A stretch of DNA of 64,000 nt from Nonomuraea rhodomycinica (GCF_013363995.1 NZ_JABWGO010000002.1:930001-994000), one strand, 5' to 3'. Shown: positions 5,565-15,226, numbered from the stretch's first letter. A program made the numbers and translations. The notes: generated by a model from the letters alone, not told the origin.

Positions 5565-8099
5565 GTGCAGATCTCCGTGGAGGGACCCTTGGCGAGGCGG
5601 GTTCCATGCGGGCGCGTCGGACGCGCCCTGGCCGTCACCGCGGCGGCCGCGCTCCTCGCCGCCCTGCTCGCGACGCCGTCCGCCCCGGCATCCGCCTCGG
5701 ATCTGCGGATCGTCAACGGCGGCTTCGACGCCGGCCTGACCGGCTGGAGCGGCTCCCACACCCCGGGCGGCGTCGATCCCGTGACCTGGGACGGGCGCAC
5801 CGCCGCGCGCGTCACCGACGGTGACCCCGGCGCCGCCTACGGCCGCGAGAGCATGCCCGGTCTGCCCGCCACGGCGGGGACCCGGTACACCCTCCACGCC
5901 CAGGTCTGGGCCGACAGCGGCACCGCCTACCTGTACCTGCGGTTCCGGGACGCCTCCGGCAAGCTGCTCGCGAGCTCCAGCGGCGCGAACGGGTCCGCGA
6001 CCGGCCGACAGTGGAAGCACGTCACCGCCGAGGGCGTCGCGCCCGCCGGCACCGCCACCGTCTCGGCGCTCATCTACTCGGGCGTGGCCGACGTGGGCAC
6101 CGCCTACTGGGACGAGGTGCTGATCACCAAGGACGTCACCGACCTCGGCGTCCAGATCGAGAGCAGCGTCCCCAACGCCACCACGTTCGCGGGCGGCAGC
6201 GCGTACGCCCTCTACACCGGCACCGCCGACGCCAACCCGCAGCTCGCCGTGGTCGACGTGGCCACCGAGCGCGTGACCAGGAAGATCACCATTCCGGACT
6301 CCGCCGCGACGCCGACCGTCGGCGGCTGGGCCGCGGCCACGGCCACCGACGGCAGGATCTACCTGGGCACCTACCCCAACTCCAAGCTCTACCGGTACGT
6401 CCCCGGCGAGGCCGCGGTCACCGACCTCGGGCGGGCCGAGGGCGGGTACTCGTTCATCTGGGACCTGGAACCCGGAGCGGGCGGCAAGGTGTACGGGGGC
6501 ACGTACAACGACGGCCGTTACTTCAAGTACGACGACGGAGCCTTCACCACCATCGGGACGGTGCCGATCGTGGCGGGCGCCCAGTACGTGCGCAGCCTCG
6601 CCCACGACCCGGACGCGAACGCCACCTACCTGGGCACCGGCACGAACGCCGGCCTGGTCAGGTACGACAACGTCACGGGGCGGACCGACAACCTCCTCCC
6701 GGCCGCCTACGCGCACAACTCGATGGTGGGCGGGCTCACCTGGACCGGCGGCAGGCTGTTCGCCTGGATCGACCGCACCCTGCTCGTCCTGCGGGTCGCC
6801 CGCCAGGCCGACGGCTCGTACACCGCCACCACCGACGCGGCGATCGGCGACGTGGACCTGCACCACTCGCCGGCCCGCGACGGGCGGGTCTGGTTCGTCC
6901 GCGACGGCCTGCTCCACTCGTACGACGTGGAGAGCCGGACCGTCCAGGCGACCTCCGTCCGGCCCGCGCTCGACGTCACCGGCTACACCTGGGACGGTGG
7001 CACGCTGGTCGGCCTCGGCGCGGCCTCCGACGGCACGCGGATCTTCAAGTACGACCCCGCGAGCGGCGCCTGGAGCAGCCGGGTCGTCGCCGGGACCCCC
7101 GTGCTGCCCGCCGCGATCAACGCGCTCGGCGCCGGGCCCGACGGCCGGATCTACACCGGCGGCTACCTGACGGGCGGCACCGGCGTCTACGACCCGCTGC
7201 GCGGCGACGGCGACGACGACCGGCCGGACACCGGCACGCTCGCCGGGCTCCACCAGACCGACAGCCTGCTGGCGCACCAGGGGCGGCTCTACATCGGCGT
7301 CTACCCGTCCGCCCGGCTCTACAGCCACGATCCCGCGGGCGGCTGGCCGCCCACGCTCCGGTACACCGGCGGCGAGGCGGGCGACAAGGCCGACGACTGC
7401 GAGCCGGGCGAGGGGCCGCCGCCCCAGGACCGGCCGTACGCGCTGGCCGGCGGCCCCGACGGCACCGTCTACATGGGCACGGTCCCGAAGTACGGCAAGC
7501 GCAGCGGCGCCCTCACCGTCTGGAAGGAGGGCGCGGGCGGGCGGACCCTCTGCGTGGTGCGGGACCAGTCCGTCGTCTCGCTGGCCTACGCGGGGGGCAA
7601 GGTGTTCGGCGGCACCTCCACGCGCGGCGCCCTGGGCGTCGATCCGGTGTACGCGCCGGGAGCCTCGGCCACGCTGTTCTCCTACGACCCGGCCACGGGC
7701 GCGGTGCGCACGCATCCGCTCCCGCTGACGGCGCCCACGGCCGTCACCGCGCTCGCGGAGGTGGACGGCGAGCTCTGGGGTCTGGCGGGCGGCTCGCTGA
7801 TCACCCTCGACCCGGCGCGGCCCGACGCGATCACGGCGAAACGGCTGTTCCCGGAGCCCGACTACGCGAACAAGCCGAGCCTGGCCTGGCGTGACGGCGT
7901 GCTGCTGACCGTGCCCCAGGACCCGGGCCACGTGTACGGCACGCTCGGCGACCAGCTCTTCAGGATCGACAGGGCGACGAAGGCCATGACCGTGCTGCGG
8001 ACGGACCCGGGAATGGAAGGGCTGACCGCCGACCGCTTCGGCGATCTCTACTACAAGATCAACGAGCGGCTGCACCGGCTGGCCGCACCCGCTGCCTGA
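5565..8099 (+). CDS. Large secreted protein: carbohydrate-binding-like N-domain plus beta-propeller
   Basis: The 844-residue protein starts with GTG after GGAGGTGG. It has a long Sec-type signal peptide (arginines, then ALAVTAAAALLAALLATPSAPASA, cleavage near residue 46). Residues about 47-190 resemble CBM4/9-like beta-sandwich domains (LRIVNGGFDAGLTGWSG opening, LITKDVTDLG exit). The rest repeats blades with motifs such as GRIYLGTYPNSKLYRY, GKVYGGTYNDGRYFKY and RLYIGVYPSARLYSH, typical of beta-propellers. No catalytic motif is recognised; it could bind or degrade a polysaccharide outside the cell. A strong promoter lies upstream. Confidence 0.78.
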   Translation: MQISVEGPLARRVPCGRVGRALAVTAAAALLAALLATPSAPASASDLRIVNGGFDAGLTGWSGSHTPGGVDPVTWDGRTAARVTDGDPGAAYGRESMPGLPATAGTRYTLHAQVWADSGTAYLYLRFRDASGKLLASSSGANGSATGRQWKHVTAEGVAPAGTATVSALIYSGVADVGTAYWDEVLITKDVTDLGVQIESSVPNATTFAGGSAYALYTGTADANPQLAVVDVATERVTRKITIPDSAATPTVGGWAAATATDGRIYLGTYPNSKLYRYVPGEAAVTDLGRAEGGYSFIWDLEPGAGGKVYGGTYNDGRYFKYDDGAFTTIGTVPIVAGAQYVRSLAHDPDANATYLGTGTNAGLVRYDNVTGRTDNLLPAAYAHNSMVGGLTWTGGRLFAWIDRTLLVLRVARQADGSYTATTDAAIGDVDLHHSPARDGRVWFVRDGLLHSYDVESRTVQATSVRPALDVTGYTWDGGTLVGLGAASDGTRIFKYDPASGAWSSRVVAGTPVLPAAINALGAGPDGRIYTGGYLTGGTGVYDPLRGDGDDDRPDTGTLAGLHQTDSLLAHQGRLYIGVYPSARLYSHDPAGGWPPTLRYTGGEAGDKADDCEPGEGPPPQDRPYALAGGPDGTVYMGTVPKYGKRSGALTVWKEGAGGRTLCVVRDQSVVSLAYAGGKVFGGTSTRGALGVDPVYAPGASATLFSYDPATGAVRTHPLPLTAPTAVTALAEVDGELWGLAGGSLITLDPARPDAITAKRLFPEPDYANKPSLAWRDGVLLTVPQDPGHVYGTLGDQLFRIDRATKAMTVLRTDPGMEGLTADRFGDLYYKINERLHRLAAPAA

Positions 8100-8106
8100 G
8101 GACTCC

Positions 8107-8127
8107 GGCCCACACCGATAATGGGCC
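8107..8127. terminator. Convergent terminator hairpin
   Basis: GGCCCA (8107-8112) pairs with TGGGCC (8122-8127) between the beta-propeller gene and the convergent glycosyltransferase. The stem is only 6 bp, so strength is uncertain. Confidence 0.4.
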
Positions 8128-8133
8128 CGCGGA

Positions 8134-9852
8134 TCAGGTGTCCGCGGGAGAGGTGAGGCCGCGGACGCGGCGCACGGCCCGGCGCAGGACCGTGCGCTCC
8201 CGCGAGCGGGACAGCGCCACGGCCTTGCGCCGCCACTCCTCGGCCTTCTGCCGCCAGCGCGCCGCGTCCCTGGCCGCCTTGCCGGCCAGCCGGCGCTGCT
8301 CGGCCAGCTCGGTCCGGAGCGCGGCCGCGCGCTTGCGCAGCAGGAGGATCTCCTTGTCGCGCTGGGCGAGCTGGACGACGTGCTCGGGCGCCGGGCGCCT
8401 GCGGGGCGGGTAGAGCGCCGGGCGGCGCGCGAAGCCCCACGCGCGGCCGTCCAGCCACTCCAGGCCGAACACCTCGTCCAGGACGTCGTCCAGGTGCTCA
8501 CCGGGCCCGGCGACCAGGGCGGCGCGCGACAGGGCCGCGGTCCGCTCCAGTCGGGCGACCACCACGCCGTCCTCGGTCTCGTCCAGCGCCAGGCACAGGA
8601 CGCCGCCGTCGGTCTCCTCCAGCCGCCCCACCAGCCGCTCCACGGCGTCCGGCGACGGCACCCAGCCGGGCGGCACGAGCAGCCGGAACGGCGGCACGAC
8701 CGGCGGCGAGCCCTGTGCCGGCTCCTGAGCGGGCCCGGCATCGGCGGGGGGAGGGGCGAGGCGGACCCGGGGGTCGTGGGCGAACTGCGCCCGGATCAGC
8801 CGCAGGTCCAGGTCGGGGTCGCGGAGCGGGGAGCGGCGCCCCTCGCCGAGGGACGTCCACGGTCCCTCGACGGTGACCCGGATGTCGGGCAGGCTCGCCC
8901 CGAGCAGCCCGTCCACGCTCGCCCGCACGTCCTCGTAGGCCCCGGCCGGCACGTACGCGTCCACGTACGGCACCCGCCACTGCCGGCCCGGGTCGGTGCG
9001 CAGGTAGCGCCGGTACGGCACCCGGTCGGCGACGTACGGGTCGTTGTAGCGCTTGAGCGCGGCGAAGTCGCGCATGGCCGTGGGCAGCCCGACGTGCCAG
9101 GCCCGCGCCCGCGGGTCCGGGACGAAGACCGCGCCCGCCTGCGTGAGCCGGTAGCCGAGCTCGGTGTCCTCCGCCAGCACGAGCGAGGTGTCCAGCCCGC
9201 CGATGGAGCGCAGCAGCCCGGCGGGGTAGGAGGCCGTCGCCCCGACGTGGATGCGCGTGGCCAGCGAGCTGGGCGCGGTGCGCAGCCCGTCGTGGTCCTG
9301 GATGATCTGCTCGGCCCAGTCGTGGCGCTCCGGCGCCAGCGGGAACAGGCTCCGCTCCTCGCCGGCCAGCAGGGCCGCGCGGACCTCCTCGGGCCGCGGC
9401 AGCCGCTCGGGGTCGGTGAAGTCGATCCAGCCCAGCACCACCAGGTACGGGGCGAGGTGGTGCCAGCGGAGCTGGGCCTCCACGTGGGTGCTGTGGGGCA
9501 CCATGTCGGCGTCCAGCACCAGCACGACCTCGCCGGAGGCGGCGTCGAGGCCGGCCTGGAGCGCCCAGGCCCGTCCCCAGCCTCCCGGCGGGCTGGAGAT
9601 GAGCTTGGTGCCGTCGGGCACGGTCTCGGGCAGGCGCAGCGGCTCCGGGCTGCCGTCGTCCACGACGACGACGTCCATCAGCTCGGCCGGGTACGTCTGC
9701 GCCGACAGCGCCGCGAGGGTGAGGTCGAGGGTGCCCTGGCAGTCGTGGGCGGGGATGACGACGGTGACGGTCAGGGCCGGCGTCCAGCCGCCGAGGGGCG
9801 GCGGGGTGAGCACGCCGAAGTCCTGCCGCCGGATGCGCGGGATGAGGGTCAC
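8134..9852 (-). CDS. GT2 glycosyltransferase, type A, with C-terminal coiled coil
   Basis: The chosen GTG start at 9852 gives 572 residues. It begins beside a GGAG site inside a 35-bp tandem duplication; a longer form in the same frame is possible. The GT-A domain has VSVVIPAH-like strand 1, VVVDDGS and the DAD metal motif (VLVLDADMV), then an AEDTELGYRLTQAGAVF segment seen in all four A-type paralogs here. A second region (DVRASVDGLLGASLPDIRVTVEGPW) is shared too. The last 80 residues are a basic coiled coil. It probably transfers a sugar from a nucleotide donor to a cell-surface polymer. Last gene of a four-gene minus-strand operon. Confidence 0.85.
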   Translation of the reverse strand: MTLIPRIRRQDFGVLTPPPLGGWTPALTVTVVIPAHDCQGTLDLTLAALSAQTYPAELMDVVVVDDGSPEPLRLPETVPDGTKLISSPPGGWGRAWALQAGLDAASGEVVLVLDADMVPHSTHVEAQLRWHHLAPYLVVLGWIDFTDPERLPRPEEVRAALLAGEERSLFPLAPERHDWAEQIIQDHDGLRTAPSSLATRIHVGATASYPAGLLRSIGGLDTSLVLAEDTELGYRLTQAGAVFVPDPRARAWHVGLPTAMRDFAALKRYNDPYVADRVPYRRYLRTDPGRQWRVPYVDAYVPAGAYEDVRASVDGLLGASLPDIRVTVEGPWTSLGEGRRSPLRDPDLDLRLIRAQFAHDPRVRLAPPPADAGPAQEPAQGSPPVVPPFRLLVPPGWVPSPDAVERLVGRLEETDGGVLCLALDETEDGVVVARLERTAALSRAALVAGPGEHLDDVLDEVFGLEWLDGRAWGFARRPALYPPRRRPAPEHVVQLAQRDKEILLLRKRAAALRTELAEQRRLAGKAARDAARWRQKAEEWRRKAVALSRSRERTVLRRAVRRVRGLTSPADT

Positions 9853-9911
9853 GATGTGCTGCTCCGGTCGGGCTCCATGAGGGTCATGATGCGGCGCTCC
9901 GGTCGAGCTCC
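9842..9911. repeat. 35-bp tandem duplication at a stop/start junction
   Basis: Bases 9842-9876 and 9877-9911 are tandem copies matching at 30 of 35 positions, and a third copy begins at 9912 (ATGAGGG). Each unit carries a GGAG ribosome-site-like stretch and a start-like triplet on the minus strand. One copy holds the stop of the type-B glycosyltransferase and the other the start of the type-A gene. Confidence 0.8.
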
Positions 9912-11854
9912 ATGAGGGCGCTGGGGCGGAAGCCACGCCACTGCCTCTTGTTGCGCTGCAGGAACGTGCCGATCGGCTCCTGCCACGTGTGGTTGGCCGC
10001 GGGCCCGCGGCGCAGGACGTAGCCGAGGCCGTGGGTGCGGTAGATCTGCCCGCCCGCGGCCTGCAGCGCCTCCTGGAACTGCGTGTCCACCGACCGGCGC
10101 AGCGGCCGGAACCCGCCCACGGCCTGGAACGCCGACCGCTCCACCAGGATCGTGCCGCCCGCGACGAAGCTGGTGATCTGCTCGGTCACCTGGCTGCGGT
10201 GCACGGTCACGTCGATCGAGGCCAGATAGACGAACTCCGGCACGGTCCCCACCACCTGCGCCCCCGAGTAGGAGTGGGCGAGCAGCAGGTCCGACAGGAA
10301 GTCCGGGCCGTACCAGTCGTCGTCGTCCATCTTGAGCAGGAACGAGCCGGACGCGCGGGCGGCGGCGTGGTTGAGCACCTCGCCGAAGATCTCCCGCCCG
10401 TCGGCCTCGTACACGGTCAGCGGCCCGTCGTGGGCGGCGATCGCCGCGGCCACGTCGGGATGGCCGCGCGGCACGCCGTGCAGGGCCAGCACCACTTCGA
10501 GCGGCGCGCCGCGCTGCCGGGCGGCCTGCCGGAGCGCGAAGCCCACCATGTCGGCGCGGCGGGTCGCGAGCAGCACGGACGTGAGCGGCGGCGTCGGCGC
10601 CGGCGCGCCGAGCTGCTCCCAGCGGGCCGCGACGCCGTGCGTGCGCAGGGCCCGGCGGCGCAGCCGGACGCTGTACTCCTCGCGCCGCAGGTCGTCGGAG
10701 AGGTCGGGACGGCTCGTCAGCAGGGCGACGAGGTCGTCGCCGAGGCCGCCCGCCCAGCGCGGCACCGACTCGGCGACCAGCGGGACGCCGGCCGCGGCGA
10801 GCCCCGCCAGCACCCGCACGGCGGCGAGCGGCCCGCTGTGGGCGCGCCGCCAGTCCACCTCGACGCCGCGGACCTGCCGGAGCCTGGCCACGTCGGCGTC
10901 CGTGACGCCGCCCGACTCGGCGAACGTCGTCACCGCCTTGCCGTCGAGCACCACCGCCCAGCGGCCGTCGCGCTCCTCCAGCGAGGCCACGCCGCGTGCG
11001 GGGGTGGTGACGAAGCCCTGCGGGTTGACCAGGCGTTCGTCGACGGGCGGGATCATCGACGGCTCGGCGAGCACGTCGGGGTCGGCGAGGGGCAGCGCGG
11101 CGCCGCCCGGACGGCCGAGCCGTTCCCAGGTGGCGGCCCCCGCCATGGGCCGCTCGACGGGCCGCTCGTCGCCGGCCCAGCCGCGCGAGCCGTCCCCGGG
11201 CGGCGCGGCGGGCGCGGTCTCGGAGGTGCGCAGGACGACGTCGCCGCCGGGGGCGCCGACCCGCTCCGGCACGGGGCCGGCGATCTCGGCGGGGGTGGCG
11301 TTGGGGTCGCCGGGCCGCCAGTCGGCGGCGCCGACGCCCGCGATGGCCGCGGCGGGCGCGCCGATCACGTCGAGCCGGTGCCCGGCGAACGCGCGGGAGG
11401 TCGCGGCCACGGTACGGCCGGCGGGCGTGGGCGCCGAGAAGTGCGCGTCCACCACCCACACCCTGTCCTTGGGCCGGTGGACCCGCAGGTCCGACAGCGA
11501 GCGCCAGCGGTGCGCGGGCGTCGGCGTGGGCACCGGCGCCGGATGCGCGGGCGGGGTGTCCAGGACGGCGACGACCACGCGGCGCGTCTCCGGCAGCAGC
11601 TTGTGCAGGGTGGCGGCGCGCCGCAGGTCGGCGGGCGTGCGGGCGAGCACCAGCACCTCCACGGCCTGCTCGGCGGCGGACAGGGGCTCCAGCAGGTCCC
11701 GGTCGAGGTCCACGGGCTCGGTCACGCCGGTCGAGCCGTCCCCGGAGGGGCTCCCGGACCGAGCCCCGGACGGGGAGCGGGGCAGGTCGGCGGCGGTGAT
11801 CCCCGCGAGGAAGACCCGGGCCCCCGGCATCTCCGCCAGCAACTCCGCGATCAT
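9884..11854 (-). CDS. GT2 glycosyltransferase, type B, with long N-terminal extension
   Basis: The 656-residue protein has a poorly conserved N-terminal half and a C-terminal GT2-type domain: TSVLLATRRADMV, an unusual acidic metal motif MDDDDWYGPDFLSDLL, VAGGTILVERSAFQAVGGF, and the ending THGLGYVLRRGPAANHTWQ followed by QWRGFRPSALMEL. The same architecture recurs in the 381-residue paralog across the divergent gap, which lacks most of the extension. Its ATG overlaps the stop of the upstream type-A gene by ATGA. The extension contains Rossmann-like strands (VEVLVLARTPADLRRA), perhaps a second transferase-like fold. Sugar and acceptor unknown. Confidence 0.82.
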   Translation of the reverse strand: MIAELLAEMPGARVFLAGITAADLPRSPSGARSGSPSGDGSTGVTEPVDLDRDLLEPLSAAEQAVEVLVLARTPADLRRAATLHKLLPETRRVVVAVLDTPPAHPAPVPTPTPAHRWRSLSDLRVHRPKDRVWVVDAHFSAPTPAGRTVAATSRAFAGHRLDVIGAPAAAIAGVGAADWRPGDPNATPAEIAGPVPERVGAPGGDVVLRTSETAPAAPPGDGSRGWAGDERPVERPMAGAATWERLGRPGGAALPLADPDVLAEPSMIPPVDERLVNPQGFVTTPARGVASLEERDGRWAVVLDGKAVTTFAESGGVTDADVARLRQVRGVEVDWRRAHSGPLAAVRVLAGLAAAGVPLVAESVPRWAGGLGDDLVALLTSRPDLSDDLRREEYSVRLRRRALRTHGVAARWEQLGAPAPTPPLTSVLLATRRADMVGFALRQAARQRGAPLEVVLALHGVPRGHPDVAAAIAAHDGPLTVYEADGREIFGEVLNHAAARASGSFLLKMDDDDWYGPDFLSDLLLAHSYSGAQVVGTVPEFVYLASIDVTVHRSQVTEQITSFVAGGTILVERSAFQAVGGFRPLRRSVDTQFQEALQAAGGQIYRTHGLGYVLRRGPAANHTWQEPIGTFLQRNKRQWRGFRPSALMELDRSAAS

Positions 11855-13419
11855 CCCGCGCTCCTCAGGTGCCTGATGAGCGAGGTCAGCCGCCCCTGCT
11901 CACCGGACTCGGCGCCGGCCTCGGCCGACAGGCGCTCCACCTCGGCCGACAGCCGTTCGACCTCGGCCTTCAGGCTCTTGACCGCCGCCAGCCGTTCGGC
12001 GGCGACGGCCCGCCACCTGGCGGCGTCACCGGCCGGCGACTCCGCCTCGGCGACGGGGACGAACCCGTACTCGGCCCCGCTCACCCACAGCGACCCGAAC
12101 ATCTCGTCCACCAGGTCGTCGTCCGCGCCGTTGAGGCGGGCCGCCCGGGCGAAGGCCGCCGTGCGTTCCAGCCGTGCCGCGACCACGCCCCGCGGCGACT
12201 CCGCCAGGGCCACGCAGACCAGGCCGAGCAGGTCGGCGTCCGCCAGCCGGACGAGCCGGGACAGCGTGTCGGCGCCGGGCGCCCAGCCGGCCGGCAGCCG
12301 CAGCAGGAACGGCGTGGGAGCCGCGGAGAGCGGCTCGTCCTCGGCGAAGCGGACGCGCGGCTCGTACCGGTAGAGGTGGGTGAGGAGGCGGGCGTCCAGC
12401 AGGGGCTCGTCCAGGCAGTCGCGCCGCCCGTCCGTGAGCTCCCCCCACGGGCCGGTGATCGTGACGGCGGTGTCGGCGGGCGTGCCCGCCAGGACCGCGT
12501 CCACCGCGCCGCGCGTCTCCTCGTACGTGGTCGCCGGCACGACGACCCGCACGTACGGCACGCGCCAGTGGCGGTGCGGGTGCGCCCGCAGCCAGCGCAG
12601 CTCGGGCACCAGGTCGCCCAGGTAGGACCAGTTGTGCCGGTGCACGTCCTTCTCGCGCCGCATGACCGTGGACGGGCCGACGTGCTCCGCGCGGGCCTCC
12701 GGGTCGGGGATGAACACCGCGCCCGCCTGGGCGAGCCGGTAGCCGAGCTCGGTGTCCTCGGCCATGTTCAGCCCGGCGTCCACGCCGCCCGCGGCGCGCA
12801 GCAGGTCGGCGCGCACGGAGCTGGAGGCGCCCGTGTGCAGCAGGTACGCCCCGGCGCCGGCGTCCTTCAGCATGCGCGTCGACTCCAGGGTCTCGCGCGT
12901 GTACTCCGACTGGACGCCCTCCTCGCCCGGCGCGTCCACGAACCGGGTGTCGCCGATCACCACGGCGTGGTCGATGAGGTGGTGCCAGCGCATGTGCGCC
13001 TCGAGGTGCGCGGGCGCGAGGACCATGTCCGCGTCGAGCCAGTGGACCACGTCGCCGGTGGCGGCGAGCCGGCCGGTCTCCCGCGCCGCGCCCCGGCCCC
13101 AGCCGTCGGTGACCCGCACCACGCGGGCGCCCGGCACGTCGAGGGGCGGTTCGCTGCCGTCGTCGGCGACGACCACCTCGACCAGCTCGGCGGGGTACGT
13201 CTGCGCGGCCAGGGACGCCACGGTGCGCTCCAGGTCCTCCTGGCGGCCGTGGGCCGGGATCACCACCGAGACGGTCAGCTCCGGCCGCCACGTCCCGAGG
13301 GCCGGGGGCTCCAGGATGCCGTAGTCGTTGTGCCTGACGCGGGGGACACGTGCCGCCCGGCTCGTACCGGCGGTGTGGCTCGCATCGGCCGTCTTGTTCG
13401 TACCGGCGGGCTTGTTCAT
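11851..13419 (-). CDS. GT2 glycosyltransferase, type A, with short C-terminal coiled coil
   Basis: The 522-residue protein has a Thr/Ala-rich leader encoded by imperfect repeats, then a GT-A domain with VSVVIPAHGRQEDLERT, VVVADDGSEPP and the metal motif HWLDADMVLA. The paralog-specific MAEDTELGYRLAQAGAVFIPDPEARAEH follows. The tail is a heptad coiled coil (LKAEVERLSAEVERLSAEA). It is ATGA-coupled to both the upstream membrane/coiled-coil gene and the downstream type-B gene. The shared tail suggests these enzymes assemble on each other or on the small coiled-coil membrane protein. Role in surface glycan synthesis is inferred. Confidence 0.84.
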   Translation of the reverse strand: MNKPAGTNKTADASHTAGTSRAARVPRVRHNDYGILEPPALGTWRPELTVSVVIPAHGRQEDLERTVASLAAQTYPAELVEVVVADDGSEPPLDVPGARVVRVTDGWGRGAARETGRLAATGDVVHWLDADMVLAPAHLEAHMRWHHLIDHAVVIGDTRFVDAPGEEGVQSEYTRETLESTRMLKDAGAGAYLLHTGASSSVRADLLRAAGGVDAGLNMAEDTELGYRLAQAGAVFIPDPEARAEHVGPSTVMRREKDVHRHNWSYLGDLVPELRWLRAHPHRHWRVPYVRVVVPATTYEETRGAVDAVLAGTPADTAVTITGPWGELTDGRRDCLDEPLLDARLLTHLYRYEPRVRFAEDEPLSAAPTPFLLRLPAGWAPGADTLSRLVRLADADLLGLVCVALAESPRGVVAARLERTAAFARAARLNGADDDLVDEMFGSLWVSGAEYGFVPVAEAESPAGDAARWRAVAAERLAAVKSLKAEVERLSAEVERLSAEAGAESGEQGRLTSLIRHLRSAG

Positions 13420-13853
13420 ACCGGTCCCTTGGCCAGCGCGCGGACCTCCTCGCGCAGCTCCTCGACCTCGCGGGCGCGCACCATGGCGTTCACGCGGTCC
13501 TCGCCGAGCGAGGCCAGGATCGCGGACAGGTCCTCCTCGCGCCGTGCGGACGCCTGCTCCACCGCGGCGCTCAGCCGGTCGAGCCGCGTCTCGACGCGCC
13601 TGAGGGCGGTGAGGGTCTTGGCCAGCTCGCTCTCGTGCCTCTTGACCCGCAGGTCGATGCGTTGTGCCTTGCCGTCGAGGCGGCGCACGAGGACCACGAG
13701 AAGGGCGAGGGCGGACAGCGCGATCAGGAACGCCCCCGTCGCCGCCGCGGCGCCCACGGTCACGAGCCCGCCGAGGACGAGCAGCACGAGGGCGGCGACG
13801 GCCAGGACTCCGAGGACCGCGGCGGCCGCTGCCAGACGGCGAGGCGAGAGCAT
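13416..13853 (-). CDS. Small membrane protein with cytoplasmic coiled coil
   Basis: The 145-residue protein has two adjacent hydrophobic helices (residues about 8-34 and 36-57). A long heptad coiled coil follows (residues about 63-140: RIDLRVKRHESELAKTLTALR, RLDRLSAAVEQ, VEELREEVRAL). It is the first gene of the minus-strand glycosyltransferase operon and overlaps the next start by ATGA. The likely role is a membrane scaffold recruiting the coiled-coil-tailed glycosyltransferases, but this rests only on shared architecture and operon position. AAAGG lies about nine bases before the ATG. Confidence 0.65.
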   Translation of the reverse strand: MLSPRRLAAAAAVLGVLAVAALVLLVLGGLVTVGAAAATGAFLIALSALALLVVLVRRLDGKAQRIDLRVKRHESELAKTLTALRRVETRLDRLSAAVEQASARREEDLSAILASLGEDRVNAMVRAREVEELREEVRALAKGPV

Positions 13854-14080
13854 CCGCGCAAACCTTTCGTCGACATGGACATATCAGGCGTCAGGATTTA
13901 TTGACACCTTAATCAACATTCAGCACTACGTTGCCATAAGTTCCTGGAGACAATCTGAGAAAGATCCTTTCCAAGCTGGGAGATCACTCGGCCGCCCATG
14001 AGCCACCGGCCTTGGTGTCAGTCAAACGGGCGTAAGGTAGGCGCCGATCTGAGTCCCCCCGGCCGAGGAGCACCGCACGC
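13854..14080. promoter_or_regulatory. AT-enriched divergent control region between the two glycosyltransferase operons
   Basis: The 227 bases are much lower in GC than the flanks and separate two diverging operons. A TTGACA hexamer lies at 13901-13906 on the plus strand, but no good -10 at 17 bases is seen. Minus-strand initiation probably lies in the segment around 13880-13930. No clear palindrome is visible. GAGGAG precedes the plus-strand gene. Confidence 0.45.
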
Positions 14081-15226
14081 ATGTCCGTCACCCCCTGCGG
14101 ATTCACGCGCACGCCGGATCAGGGGCTCGCCCGGCTCCGCTGGAGCGGCGCCGGGTGGGCGACCGACGGGCCGCGCCCCGAGACCTCAGAGGCGCCGCCG
14201 GCCTCGACACGCACGCAGCCGCCCGACATCGCCGCCCTGCGCCCGCTGCGCGGCCTGGAGATCGACTGGCCCGACGGCCCGGTCCCGCTCGACGACGTCC
14301 TGAGGCTGGCCGCCGCCGGGGTCCCGCTCACCGCCGCCGGCGCCCCCGCCTGGGTGCCCGCCGACCTCGCGGCCCTGCTCACCGACCGCTCCTGGCTCGC
14401 CCACGAGCCCGACGGCACGGTCCGCTGCCTGGCCGACCTGCGGCGCGAGGAGCACAGCGTGCGGCTGCGCCGCCTGGCCCACCGCCCCGCCGGGACACCG
14501 TCGGTCAGCGTGGTCATGGCCACCAAGCGGCCCGAGCTGGTGCCCGGCGCGCTCGCCCAGATCGCCCGCCAGCGCGGGGCCGAGGTCGAGGTGGTCCTGG
14601 GACTGCACGGGGTGCCGTACGAGAGCGTGCGCCGGGCGGTCGAGGACCTCCCGCTGCCCGTCGCCTGGAAGGAGATGCCCGCCGAGGTGCCGTTCGGCAC
14701 GGTGCTCAACGAGGCGGCGGCGCTGGCGGGCGGCCGCTACCTGGCCAAGTGGGACGACGACGACTGGTACGGCCCCGACCACCTCGCCGACCTCGTCATG
14801 GCCCTGACCTACTCCGGCGCCGACGTGACCGGCACCTCCGGCGAGTTCTTCTACCTGGAGCCGCTGCGGGCCACGATCCGGCGCAGCGCGTTCGCCAGCG
14901 GCGCCGCGTACCGCAGCGAGGTGTGGTCCGACCACGTGGCCGGCGGCACGATCCTGGTCTCCCGCGAGGACTTCCGGCGCATCGGCGGGTTCCCCGCGCA
15001 GCCTCGGGCCGTCGACCGCGACTTCCTGAAGGCCGCCACCGAGGCCGGCGCCCGCGTCTACCGCACCCACGGCCTCGGCTACGTGCTCCGGCGCGGGCTC
15101 AGCGGGGCGCACACCTGGCAGCTCCCGCTCGCCCACTTCCTCAAGGTGGCCACCAGCCAGTGGCGCGGTTTCCGGCCGAGCCTGCTCATGGAGCACGAGA
15201 CGGACGCGCGGGTGGAGGCGGCATGA
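14081..15226 (+). CDS. GT2 glycosyltransferase, type B (short form)
   Basis: The 381-residue protein is a paralog of the type-B enzyme at 9884-11854, sharing LRREEHSVRLRRLA, SVVMATKRPELVPGALAQIARQRGA, the KWDDDDWYGPDHLADL metal motif, VAGGTILVSREDFRRIGGF and the ending THGLGYVLRRG then QWRGFRPSLLME. It lacks most of the N-terminal extension, so the catalytic unit is about 380 residues. It is coupled by ATGA to a type-A gene, giving a B-A pair that mirrors the pair on the other strand. Substrate unknown; a cell-envelope glycan is likely. Confidence 0.84.
   Translation: MSVTPCGFTRTPDQGLARLRWSGAGWATDGPRPETSEAPPASTRTQPPDIAALRPLRGLEIDWPDGPVPLDDVLRLAAAGVPLTAAGAPAWVPADLAALLTDRSWLAHEPDGTVRCLADLRREEHSVRLRRLAHRPAGTPSVSVVMATKRPELVPGALAQIARQRGAEVEVVLGLHGVPYESVRRAVEDLPLPVAWKEMPAEVPFGTVLNEAAALAGGRYLAKWDDDDWYGPDHLADLVMALTYSGADVTGTSGEFFYLEPLRATIRRSAFASGAAYRSEVWSDHVAGGTILVSREDFRRIGGFPAQPRAVDRDFLKAATEAGARVYRTHGLGYVLRRGLSGAHTWQLPLAHFLKVATSQWRGFRPSLLMEHETDARVEAA

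Noticed and set aside
5505..8741. A 1078-residue minus-strand open frame
   Set aside because: It runs antisense through the secreted beta-propeller gene and into the glycosyltransferase gene; low-complexity Arg/Gly/Val composition.
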